Below, piece after piece: positions 10,912 to 21,655 of a stretch of 64,000 nucleotides of DNA (positions within the stretch are counted from its first letter, which is position 1; every line of letters starts with the position of its first letter). The translations under genes were made by a program, and so were the position numbers. Where the stretch lies: contig OU964923.1 in assembly GCA_918807975.1 (NCBI GenBank), positions 28,439,235-28,503,234 of the forward strand, given 5' to 3'. This DNA comes from Aplidium turbinatum. Its lineage: Eukaryota > Chordata > Ascidiacea > Aplousobranchia > Polyclinidae. The notes under the pieces were generated by a model. That model was not told the DNA's origin, did not search any database, and saw only the letters and a list, made by a program, of their open reading frames with translations.

Positions 10912-13176
10912 GTTTGGCAGAACATGTGCAACATTTTTTTCATGAAGTCACACTTCTTTAATGTAAGCTACTATTCATCACCTGAGGCAGCCTTCAATAT
11001 AAAATAATCCATTGACCAACACCAAACGATTGTGAACATAACGACTACAAGAAAAAAAAGACATTTGTATGTAAAGCGACTTGAAATCCCCATAGAAAGG
11101 TCGCAGCATAGTACTATTAATTGAGGCAAGCAAAATATTTTACAACAAGTCGTTGTCGCATTATCAATGAAAAGATGCAGATAAACAAGTAACTACAATA
11201 GCATGATAACTGAAATTTTATAGACGTTTTGCTTTTACAAGTTGTCATAGGTTTGTATGGAGAAGAGTACATAAAGATCAGCGAATCATACCATCGCATG
11301 TACTCTCAGTGCTTTAAAATCACAGCTCAAGTTTTTAGATTCGAAAAAAAAATGTTGAACACTTGCTCTTTATAGCTAGTTTAACTAGTTTTGGATTGTA
11401 GAAATGAAACAGGTAAAATATCGTCTTGGAAAATTAACCAAACGTTTTACAAAAAAAATCAGTTAAGCGAAGTCAACCCTGCTTAATCGGCCAATTTTTA
11501 TTCATAATACAAGCTTAATAAAAAAAAAAGACTTAATCGGGCAGCTTTGGCTTGGTCCCAATAAGCAAGGTTCATTGTAGTAGCTTCCAAAAAAAAAAAA
11601 CGGTTGAAAGCTATAATCGAAAATTTACATTGTATGTCTATCTTTTCAAGAAGATAGGAAAAAAACTAGCACAACAATTGTTGCACAGAAGTACGTTTCA
11701 GAACAAAACAAGCAAACACGTTTCTTTGGACAAACTGAACTGACACAGCGTAAAACAAGCAGTTTTTTTCTGCTAAAATGCATTCGTTTTGCACATGTCA
11801 CCAGGAGTTGGTCAAAACTTGGGCAATCACCACCAGGAAAGTAATGAATTCATCATGGTTATCTTCATCAAACACAGAAAAAGAATAAAGTTTAAATCTC
11901 GCCAAGATATAAATTTTGATGCCGTCTTTGTCTTAAAAAGAAGAGGAGATGGAAATGTTCCATTTAGATCGAGGAAATGAATTTAATTTTGAAGGTGCCA
12001 ACTGATGATGGTCTGGTGCGGGACAAACATATAGTTGTAATACAGTATACAGTACACATGAAATGCATAGCATAGTACAAAAACGAGCACTAATGTAACA
12101 AGCCCAAGGACAAGGCGTCGCAGCTGATTCAAGGCAATGATGCTCTTAGGTAGTCTTGGGATCAATCAGAGAACGATATACAGTACAGCTTTGTTACAAG
12201 AAAAATACCGATTGGAAAGTAAAAATACCATAAAACATGAATGACATAGCCTACATTCATACAATACAACACACTGCCTCTGAAACGATCTTGTGTTTCT
12301 ATTTAAATTACTTATACGTACAAGTAAGCCCTTGATCTACACTACAATCAGCATAAATTCGAGAAAATGTATAAAATGTTACTACTACCAGAAAATGCTT
12401 GATTGACGGTGCTATCTTTGAGGCAATTTTAATATTTCTACATTATTTAGTAAAGACATTTGATAGTTTCATGTCAATTTACTTTTTAATACAGTGGTAA
12501 ATATGCACAACTTTTATTAGGGATAAAAACGCAAAAACAATAGAAGCAGTTTTAAACCCACGTGATTTCATTAATTATACTAAATGCCACAAATAACGCG
12601 AAACAAATGTAGTTTCGTCAAATGGGAAACGGAGAGCGTTATGATTAGCTACATATCAATTTGAGTCATCAAATTAACGTTTTTTGTGTTGAACCAACGT
12701 CTACAGATATTTAATCCATGTTAACTTGCTTACTAAGATAAAAGATGAGCTTTGGTGGACATGTACCATTCAACAGGATATGCAGAAGTTTCCAATTTTC
12801 AGTGTGAATGCAGTTCTTATAATTTGAACACAACTCAGAAGTACGTTTTATGACACCACTAAGAATTTAATCCAGGTATTTAGACTTCTAAATACAGATA
12901 ACACTAAAATAACCAACTTCAACGGCAGAATCGCATATGACGTGTTTCAGTAACTTCTTGTACTGAATTTAAGAGAAAAAGTCATTATAAGGCACTTAAA
13001 CATATACGAGAATACAGCTCTTTATCTCCTATGATATATAGTAGTCTGCAGAAGACCAATTTATGAATTCCAAATAAGAATTAAACAGCTACAATAGATT
13101 TAAACAAAACTATTAACTATAGCTAGAACAAATGTGGAACATATCGGTTATACTGTATGATACGATATATGGCCTA
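10912..13176. other. intergenic stretch between ALKBH4 and PERK, nothing recognised
   Basis: AT-rich sequence with only short frames that show no family signature. It must hold the ALKBH4 promoter and the far 3' end of PERK, but I see no TATA box or other element I can defend. Long A/T runs occur near 11450-11600. Confidence 0.5.
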
Positions 13177-13182
13177 TTTATT
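13177..13182 (-). terminator. candidate polyadenylation signal for PERK
   Basis: AATAAA on the minus strand, about 470 nt beyond the PERK stop. It is the nearest canonical hexamer I noticed in that direction; other variants closer in are possible. Confidence 0.35.
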
Positions 13183-13652
13183 TTGGGTCCACGTCTTTTA
13201 CGCGCAGACAGTTAGGTAAGGCGCAGGTCAAATAGGCGCGCACACTGTGGCGTCCGGATATTTAGGTGCGGAGCACTGTGCCGCCGTTCATACAGAGACA
13301 ACCAAAGTAAATTCAATAATCTTCACATTGCTTTCAGGCTCAACTGCTGGATATGGACAAAATCAAATTGATAGAATACAAAACAAAAACGAATGATATT
13401 TTTTATCCTTAAAGTTGATTGGATATAATTTTGAAAATTTTCAGGACAAAAAACAGAAAATGTTTTCATTTCCCTTGCGCTTTTGGTAGAATGTCACAAA
13501 CACACCCATACATTCATACAACAAATAACAAAAAGTTATATAATGTAATAAAAAAAACAAAAAAAAAAACAGGCTGAAATTGATCAGACACAAAAAAGTT
13601 GTTCTGAAATGTCATATATTTCTTGACTTTCGATGTCATACATAGCAGAGAA

Positions 13653-16600
13653 TTATTCTTTTAATAATGCATCTAAGCTGATGTCATAAGCGGAAGGCCG
13701 CAATTGAGCATCACTGTTCAGCATGGAATGAACTAGATTTGATTCTTCAGGAAATTTTGCAATAAAAGTATTGGGAAACTTGAAAGAGCGAGCATCAGAC
13801 AAATGCTGCGCTCTTTCCATCTGCGTTCCAAATGGATACACGAGTTCAAACAATATTAACCCAAGTGCAAAAATGTCCACTTTTTCTGTGTATGTTCCAC
13901 TTGACTGTTCGGGGGCCATATACATTGTTGTGCCCACACGTCTTGTATGATGGTCGCCTGTCTCATCATCATATCTCGGAAGAATTTGTGAAGAGAAGTT
14001 CTCACCATCACCAGCATGGGTCACTAAACCAAAATCACCGATTTTCACAGTACCATCAAGTGAAAACAAAACATTTGAAGGTTTTAAATCACGATGAATG
14101 AGCCCATGATCATGAACATACTTTACAGCATTTACCACTTGGCGAAAAATGCTGACATAAACAAATTTGTCTCGTTGAGAATGGTTAATTATAAGCCACT
14201 CCCTCAAACTCTCTTTTTTGCATAGTTGCATTTGAATGTATAAGTACATAGAACTGGGTCCTTGAGTTTTTCTGTCTTCATGATCAGCTCTGTTGTATTG
14301 ACTACAATCAGAGTTCTTTTGTGAAGATTTCTTATGATTACTGCTGTCTTCAACTTGAATTTTTACTGTTTCAATTGATGTAGCAGTTCTTGTGCTGATT
14401 TGGGGGACATTGCTGTTGTCTGGCTTAGCATCATTGAAGACAATACTTTCAGAATTTTCTTCATAATTTTGGAATGGAATGGATGGAGTTCTGTTGCGTA
14501 AACCGTTATCACTTGTATCAGATTCAGAACTATTATTTTGAAAGAATTTTCCTGGCATTTTCTTAAACTGAAGGCCTGATGAACTGTCACCCCAGCTGCT
14601 AGCAGAATTCTCATCAAAAACTCCACTAAAACCAGTGTCAGTGGTTTCCTCAGTTGCTTTGTCGTATAGGCAAAAACCCTGAGTGGTACCAAAACTTGGT
14701 ACTTCAAAAGCACTGTCTTTGTTGGACACAGTGGGTGTGAAACCTTGGGTTTGCTCAAAACCGCTTCTGCTGAAGGTCGAATTGTCTTTCGATGTTATGT
14801 TTGACCTCACATCATATGTTCCTTGAAACTGTGTATTGCTCCAGGAGCTTAAGTCACATAATAAGCTCTCATCTTGCATTTTTTGCCACGCCGGTGGAGG
14901 TTGCTCATTCCATGCATTGAAATATCTAACAATAGAAGGATGATCGAGCTTAGCTAAAGCACGTACTTCTCTTAAAACTTTCTCACGAGCACTCTCACTA
15001 CTTGGAAGCAATATTCGCTTCACAGCATAAGAGCAATCATCCATCTTATTTCTAGCTTTAAAGACAATACCGAAACCTCCCTTTCCAAGACATTCCAAGG
15101 GCTCAAAGTCTTGCAGAAATCTTGACTCATATTCTCTTTCAAGTATATATTGGGGTGGCGGATTAGTATTTTCTGCAGAGTCATATACAGTGGAAGCCAC
15201 ACTTAATGAATTTTCTTTCTTTGCAGAAAAAACGTTGAAGATTTTAACTACTAAGCACTGTGCGAATATTGATGCTGTTATCACCAAGATAAAAAGTTCT
15301 TTCCACCAGTACAAAGCAAGGGCATACAAATTAATACTTTCAAAATCTTCAGGAGGCTTTTTGTTTGTAATCACAGGCTTCACAGTATCTTTTCCTTTAC
15401 GATTGCCTGTTTGTATTCTTGAGTAGTATGACAAGTCTCCTTGATAATACACACCCTTCGATTTGCCATCTTTCAAGTTAACTGGGCAAAAAGGAAGCGT
15501 CTGTGTGATAATATTTAAATTGTCATCTTCATTGACACTTAAGCCAGTTTCATCTGGAGTGGTTGTATCACTGCCTGTTGACAACTCTAAGTATTTAGAC
15601 TTAGCAACACAAGGCTGGTACCTAAACTTAGGGGAATTGTACTTGACTAAGCTCTGTGATGAAGATTGCTGTGATGAAAAAGTTTGTGCAACGGCATGCT
15701 GAACTGAGGGGGAAGCTTGGATGTACATGTTGTCTTCATAAGTACCCATATATATCACACCTGAAGCAGGTGGTGTAGTGCCACCTTTCTCAAGTGCAGG
15801 CACACTGCTAGGATCAAATAAGTTAAGTTTATGTAGTTTTCCATTAAGTAATAACCAAGCCGAAGTTACAGCCGAGTCAAATTTATGTTTCCAACTAATC
15901 AGGTGCTTGTTTTCATGAGTGACAAGACACACAGTCCCATCTGGAACAATAACTTTGATGCGTGATATTTCAGATACAGTAAACCGATTGGTCTTAGCTT
16001 GGTCATATGAGCTTTGTGCGTTTCCATTGGAACTTGTTGAAATATCATTTGGCCCTTGAAGCAAATGAGCAACTGTGCCTTCTGAAAACTCCATTTCAAT
16101 CTCACCAACACTAAAGTTCCAGTTCTCATTGCCATTTCGGTTTTCTATAGATCGCACGGTCTGCTGTTGGCGTTTTATGACAAGCACATCACTTGATTCT
16201 GGTACGTTTTGGTCTCGATGGCAACCTTTAACAGAACAGGAATATAAAATTCCTCCCGATGATATATCTATGCCAGTAGAACTAGTTTCCTTTCCTCCAA
16301 CAAGAACAGTGCTATCAGCAAGCCTGAATGATGAACTTAATAACTGGTCAGCATCAAACAGAATAGCATCCACTGTGTCACCATCATATTGAAACAAGCC
16401 ACCATGTAAAGAAGGAACTAGGCGAACTCGTTTACCATCTTGCATGTAAGCTAATTCTTTCAATGAAGATGATACAAGTGGTCCATGATCATGACTAATT
16501 GTCCACAATAATTTTCCATCATTGAGACTTAATGCTGACACCTTTCCATCGACAGTACTTGCAATGATCACTGGCTTAAGATTGGTGGTATGGTTTGGTT

Positions 16601-16718
16601 TAAGATGTTTTTCTTCTGCTATTGCAGGCAGCAAACAGAGAAAAAGCAAAAAGAGTAATACATTAGTTTTAATACTTTTTAAACAACCTTGTACAACTTT
16701 CTTAAATACACTTGTCAT
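13653..16718 (-). CDS. EIF2AK3: PERK, eIF2-alpha kinase 3 (ER-stress sensor), intronless
   Basis: 1021 aa in one frame (human 1116). Residues 19-34 are a hydrophobic signal peptide; 45-440 are the luminal stress-sensing beta-propeller (VDGKVSALSLNDGKLLW, VYYQGDLSYYSR); 470-495 a membrane span; 535-1020 the kinase. Visible kinase parts: GKGGFG (545-550), AVKR with K567, a long acidic/serine insert (about 605-820) typical of PERK, HRDLKPSN (875-882), DFG (895-897) and APE (935-937). On misfolded protein in the ER, PERK dimerises and phosphorylates eIF2-alpha to slow translation. The ATG follows an acceptor-like CTGCAG by 10 nt. PERK genes usually have many introns, so a single exon is unusual; the intact frame and complete motifs argue against a dead retrocopy. 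Confidence 0.95.
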   Translation of the reverse strand: MTSVFKKVVQGCLKSIKTNVLLFLLFLCLLPAIAEEKHLKPNHTTNLKPVIIASTVDGKVSALSLNDGKLLWTISHDHGPLVSSSLKELAYMQDGKRVRLVPSLHGGLFQYDGDTVDAILFDADQLLSSSFRLADSTVLVGGKETSSTGIDISSGGILYSCSVKGCHRDQNVPESSDVLVIKRQQQTVRSIENRNGNENWNFSVGEIEMEFSEGTVAHLLQGPNDISTSSNGNAQSSYDQAKTNRFTVSEISRIKVIVPDGTVCLVTHENKHLISWKHKFDSAVTSAWLLLNGKLHKLNLFDPSSVPALEKGGTTPPASGVIYMGTYEDNMYIQASPSVQHAVAQTFSSQQSSSQSLVKYNSPKFRYQPCVAKSKYLELSTGSDTTTPDETGLSVNEDDNLNIITQTLPFCPVNLKDGKSKGVYYQGDLSYYSRIQTGNRKGKDTVKPVITNKKPPEDFESINLYALALYWWKELFILVITASIFAQCLVVKIFNVFSAKKENSLSVASTVYDSAENTNPPPQYILEREYESRFLQDFEPLECLGKGGFGIVFKARNKMDDCSYAVKRILLPSSESAREKVLREVRALAKLDHPSIVRYFNAWNEQPPPAWQKMQDESLLCDLSSWSNTQFQGTYDVRSNITSKDNSTFSRSGFEQTQGFTPTVSNKDSAFEVPSFGTTQGFCLYDKATEETTDTGFSGVFDENSASSWGDSSSGLQFKKMPGKFFQNNSSESDTSDNGLRNRTPSIPFQNYEENSESIVFNDAKPDNSNVPQISTRTATSIETVKIQVEDSSNHKKSSQKNSDCSQYNRADHEDRKTQGPSSMYLYIQMQLCKKESLREWLIINHSQRDKFVYVSIFRQVVNAVKYVHDHGLIHRDLKPSNVLFSLDGTVKIGDFGLVTHAGDGENFSSQILPRYDDETGDHHTRRVGTTMYMAPEQSSGTYTEKVDIFALGLILFELVYPFGTQMERAQHLSDARSFKFPNTFIAKFPEESNLVHSMLNSDAQLRPSAYDISLDALLKE

Positions 16719-16727
16719 TTTTAAAAG

Positions 16728-16745
16728 CCTGCAGTAAAAGTAACA
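16728..16745 (-). promoter_or_regulatory. 3' splice-acceptor-like site just upstream of the PERK start
   Basis: The minus strand reads ...GTTACTTTTACTGCAG followed after 10 nt by the ATG. It is a good acceptor with no matching coding exon, so it would receive either a spliced leader or a non-coding first exon. Confidence 0.45.
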
Positions 16746-17226
16746 ATAAATTAATTACTGAAAACAAGTCAATCAGACAACAGTGACAAAATGAAGATTC
16801 CTATCAGTATTATAAAATATGTCATTCAATTTAATTGCAAGGACTGTTTCTATGCTTTAAAACCAGTTCCTCTCTACAGATGAGGGTAAATAGTTATGGG
16901 TTAGTACACTAGTGAGTTAGGCTACTACACTTTGAGAACAAGTCAGCAAATGGGTATTATTCAAGAAAGCGAGCATTTGTGGTCATTTCACTGCCTCCTT
17001 TTCATTTAGTAGAAATGGTGAATTATTAGTTCCTTTGTGGTTGGTTAGTAAAATCTTGCTGTACTACAAAAAAAACTTGAACGACTGATAAGTGTGTTCA
17101 ATAAGATTTTGAAATTCTAAAAATATATTGTTAAATCTTAGGAGTTTAACTGGACTTCAATTACCACTGGTCAGGGGTATTACAAAGCATTGTTTTCACT
17201 TTCATACCATCATATAATATATATAT

Positions 17227-17472
17227 ATCGACGGTCGAAAACAAAAAAGTCATAAGCCTCAGTGCATTTTTACACTTAGGAGTAAAGGGTCAAAAAAACA
17301 CCTTAATTTTCTTTTTTTGAATTTTGTTATAGCTTTTACTTTGAGCATTAATATCTGTAATTATAGTAGTAAAATAGTAGTAGATAGCCCTAAGTGCATA
17401 GGTTTTAAAATGCAAAAAAAGGGAATTTCTCAAAATGTCACTTATGACTTTTTTGTCTTCGACCGTCGATAT
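17227..17472. mobile_element. MITE with TIR CGACGGTCGAA, TA-rich flanks
   Basis: About 245 bp bounded by inverted repeats CGACGGTCGAAAACAAAAAA and its near complement, both continuing through GTCATAAG, embedded in TATATA on each side. This is consistent with TA-targeting (Tc1/mariner-type) non-autonomous elements. No coding sequence. Confidence 0.65.
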
Positions 17473-17474
17473 AT

Positions 17475-19062
17475 AGCTAATATTGCATGCATGATGCAAC
17501 CATGATCTGGTCAATGGTCATAAGCTATCTTTGCGCATCAGCTATAATTTGTTCTGCTCATAATCTATTGCATGAATATGCAATGCATACATGCATTTTA
17601 AAACAAACACAGTTACACACTTACATAAATTAATGTGAACTAATATGAAAGTAAAACTTATCTGAATATCAGCATTAGCAAAAAGTTATACACTGACATG
17701 ACACTTTCACTGACATGGAAAAGGCAAGTAGAGGAGGAATGAAGCAAGGTCAACTCAAGTGACAAGAGGACACTTTATAAGTATTTGGTGAACTTTTACT
17801 TCCGTAGCTGTAATGGTACATCATGCATGGTTCAAGAGCACTGTGCTGCAGAGCTTTCACAAAAAATTATATTTCCTCATCATCAAATATTTCTTCCTAT
17901 TCCCTCATTTTAGAAGTTTAATTCCAATTTAATCTCCTCACACACAGTACCGTAGCCTAAGTTATATAACTAATTAACTACGGTATATATATATATGTGC
18001 TAATAATCAAACAAATACGTTCAAAGGCTATTTCATGCATATTCTGACAATACTTGCACAGAACATAAAATACCAAGAAATACCTTAAGAAATACGTACC
18101 AACAAATTCCTTCACATACCAAGATGCGGTGTGATTGACTAAAATACGCACATGTAAAAAGAAATAAAAAAATCAAAACAGCAACCACTTTAACAGCTTA
18201 ATTAAGTTATAGAAAAATAGCAAGTCACGTTCTTATTGGGCATACAGTGTGGAAAATATTTTCAGGCCTGCAATCATAAAACTTGCTGGTGTGAAGTACT
18301 TCCACACCATGAAAATTAACATTACATGACACTAAATATAAACTGAGACACTTCTTTATGAACAGCTTACAGATCTTCTGCACAGCCTATCTACTGATAA
18401 GGTGTAGTGATACCTTTTTTACTTCAATAGGCCTGGTCAATGCATGTGGATAGGTTACATACCCTTTTTTTGGTTGTACAGCAGAGTATGATTTATTCAT
18501 ATACAGCCACTTAGCAATAGGACTCTACTTTGTCTAATATAATTTAACGTCTCTTGTTTCCCATAGTGGGAGGGTTACACTGAAAGAAAAATTTGAAGGC
18601 ACACTTCCTCACAAGTGGAAGCCCTGTGAACCATACCGCATCCGCAACAAGACCCACAATTGAAATTTTTTCGAGTCAAAGCAATTTCCTTCTTAACCTC
18701 AAGTAACCTCAGCAGTCAGCATTGGATCGCCAGACTGAATTCATGATTTCGTGCTTTATGCTTATGTGGACTTTAATTTTGTTATTTTTTACTAATCACT
18801 CAACCGTAGAGTGTCAAAAATGCTTCAAGGGACCATATGAAGGGACGCGACTGTAACTTTGATTGTACATTCAATTTTATTTTTCCTAATTTCAACACAG
18901 CAACAAAACCAATAAAAGAACAAGGTGGGGAAACCGTGACGGTTAACACGTGCATGCAAAGATTAAATCTCAAGGTGTAGGCTATGTATTTATGAATATA
19001 TCCACCAAAAGTGGTTCAAACCAGTCGTTATCAAATCTTTTTTCTGGCAACTCTGTAATAGA
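17475..19062. other. intergenic stretch, nothing recognised
   Basis: No family-like frame, RNA gene or clear repeat end was seen between the MITE and the hAT starting at 19071. PERK is transcribed away from it on the minus strand. Confidence 0.45.
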
Positions 19063-19559
19063 TTGCTTGACAGGGTTACCAGATTGGCCTTTTTAAGGCC
19101 AAATTTCTCGAATTTGGCTTTTTTTAGAGTCTTTTGGCCTTAGAAATTATACGTTTGGCCTTTTTCTAGATTTGGCCCTAAATTTGGCCTTTTTTAAAAT
19201 TTAATCTTCAAAATGCATAATAATCAATATTTCTCATATATCGTAACTTTACCAGATGAAAACCATATTCTCCATTGTTCAATACATGTTCTATACTTGT
19301 TAAATACTTGTAATGTGACGCCGAGTCAGACTGCGCTCCCCTCTAAGCCAGCCAGTGGTGCCAGATGTCACCACTGTAGCGGATTAAAACTCATTCGCTA
19401 CAGTCCTTTTAATATATATATATATACTTGCTACTTTCAAAATTATTTTTGCTATAATTTATTAAAATCCAAAATATCCATAAATATGAATGTTATAGAC
19501 ATTATTTTGGAATTATAATGTCAACGTTCAGAAGTAGGTAGCCTATACAGAAATGTAAC

Positions 19560-20775
19560 GTGTCCACTTTTCGATCGATCGGTAGTCCAACACAACCGCT
19601 GGCTTGCCAGCAGAGCATGCTTTCAGAAATTCAGTTTTTGAGCAATACAGGCTGGTTTTAGAAAAGGCAAAGGTACCCGTGACCAAATTGAAAATCTCAG
19701 ATGGATTATGCAAACCAGCAGGGAGTACAAAAAAGATCTGTACATGTGTTTTATTGATTATTCGAAAGCTTTTGATGTTCATAAGGTCATTATATGAAAA
19801 TCAAGAAGCTACAGTTCGAACAGCATACGGAAATACAGCTTGGTTTAAAATTGAAAAAGGAACACGCCAAGGGTGCATTTTATCTCCTTCTCTGTTTAAT
19901 ATGTACACAGAAATGATCATGAGGAGAGCAGGGTTGAATAATTCCAATATAGGAGTGAAAATCGGTGGCAGAATTATAAACAACTTGAGATATGCAGATG
20001 ACACTACCCTTTTGGCCGAGAACGCACAAGATCTTGAAGACTTAATCATCAAAGTGAAAAAGGAAAGTGAAAGGGCTGGAGTGAAACTCAACATCAAAAA
20101 AACAAAAATTATAACAACTGGTAAAGCAGATAACATAAACATCAAGATCGAAAATCAAGAAATTGAAACAGTGAATGAATTCATATTTTTAGGCTCAAAA
20201 ATAAGCTGGAATTCTAATAACTCACCAGAGATAAGGAGAAGAATAGCGCTGGGAAGAAATGCATTTGTTGGAATGAATAGCATTTGGAAGAGTAAGGATA
20301 TAAAAATAGAAACAAAAAAGAAGCTGATCAAAACTATAATATTCCCAATTGCAACTTACGGATGCGAAACATGGACAATGAACAAAACAGACAGAAGAAA
20401 GATTGACGCATTTGAATTGTGGTGTTGAAGAAGATTACTGCGTGTTCCTTGGACAGCCAAAATAACAAATGAGAAAATTTTTGAACAAATTAAACCGGAC
20501 ATATCCCTAGAAGCTAGAATCGTCAGGCAGAAACTTTCATATTTTGGCCACATAATGAGAAGCAAATCAATGGAAAAAGACATCATGCTTGGTTTGGTGA
20601 GCGGAGGAAGAGGAAGGGGGCGCCCAAAAACAAGATGGCTTGACACGATTGTAAATGACAGTGGTATGGGAGTGCATGAATTGAAGGAGGCTGCGTGGGA
20701 TCGAGAGATGTGGAGAAAGATGACGTATAGAGTGACCGAGAGTCGTAAACGACTGAACGGATGATGATGATGTAG
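19560..20775 (+). mobile_element. LINE (RTE/Jockey-like), truncated and mutated, ending in (GAT)n
   Basis: Reverse-transcriptase pieces on the plus strand: QAGFRKGKGTRDQIENLRW and LYMCFIDYSKAFD in one frame; then in the 19604 frame RSLYENQEATVRTAYGNTAW, the GTRQGCILSPSLFNMY block and LRYADDTTLLAENAQDLE (catalytic YADD). About 25 residues after KAFD are missing. A TGA at 20426-20428 replaces the Arg of the C-terminal WCRRLLR motif, and the frame then continues to ESRKRLNG with a GATGATGATG tail, typical of RTE-like 3' ends. No endonuclease remains. Confidence 0.85.
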
Positions 20776-20799
20776 TAATGTTCACTTAAATGATACATA

Positions 20800-20953
20800 C
20801 ATCATTCATTCATTTATTTTTCGTCATTAACGCATCCCGGACGAAAAAGATACTACTAAGTACAGTAACTACAATAGTCGATATAGGCCTACCAGCACGT
20901 TAATGAACGGGAAAAGGTGGCAAAACCTTCAAAGGTTTAAAACGTGCCTGAAT
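20800..20953 (-). mobile_element. short retroposon with (ATGA)n-type tail, copy 1
   Basis: On the minus strand it begins CAGGCACGTTTTAAACCTTT, continues with GGTTTTGCCACCTTTTCCCG, and ends in a TGAATGAATGATG repeat after an AATAAA-like stretch. A clear second copy lies at 50479-50622 on the plus strand. The length and tetranucleotide tail suggest a SINE or a LINE 3' tail. Confidence 0.6.
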
Positions 20954-21655
20954 AGTAAATCATGTAGTAGCCTGTCTGTCTGTAGCCTAGTTAGCACGGC
21001 CACAAAACCCATAAAACAAACAGAAGCACACATGTAGCAATAAATGATAGATAGAGAAAGAAAACCGGACATAAAAGAAACCCATCCTCAGGCAAAAACC
21101 CGTTTCGATGTGGCCCAGGAGAGCAAAGTGTTGAGCTCTTTCTATAATCAGACTGCACATCAAGCAGTATAGCCTACGACGATTGAGGAATTTAGACATG
21201 AATTTGACGACATGAACATGAATTATTTAATTATGACGACATGAATTTAGCTTTATTCGCTGACGACATTTTAATATTGATTGCTTTCATATTTGACGTT
21301 CTTATGAAAAGTGTTCAGCTCTGTTCGACACTAAGACTCTTTCCTGTTGGACCATTCCTTTCAGACCTTGCATTGCCTCTTAAGAAAATTTTCCACCAGA
21401 TTTTTCTTGTATTATTTTGGCATTAAGACCTTTTCACAGTCTGACAACCCTGATTACAATGCTTATTTTATCTTGTTTGAGTTTGGCTTATTTTTGGCTT
21501 TTTTTCTACCTATTTGGCCTCAATTTGGCCTTTTTTCTTGTTGAGTTTGGCCTTTTTTGCAAATTTCAGTCTGGCAACCCTGTTGCTTGATAGAAAATTT
21601 TAGATTGCTAAAAAGGTCCATTATTTTTAGTGGAAACTTGGTAGAAAGTAAAGTC

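Larger units (their letters stand above)
19071..21582. mobile_element. hAT transposon (CAGGGTTGCCAGA ends) carrying a LINE and a retroposon
   Basis: The ends are CAGGGTTACCAGATTGGCC on the left and the complement of CAGGGTTGCCAGACTGAAAT on the right, with exact 8-bp duplications TTGCTTGA (19063-19070 and 21583-21590). Both ends carry repeated subterminal TTGGCCTTTTT words. No hAT transposase was recognised; the middle is occupied by a LINE (about 19560-20775) and a short retroposon (about 20800-20953), so much of its 2.5 kb is later cargo. Confidence 0.85.
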
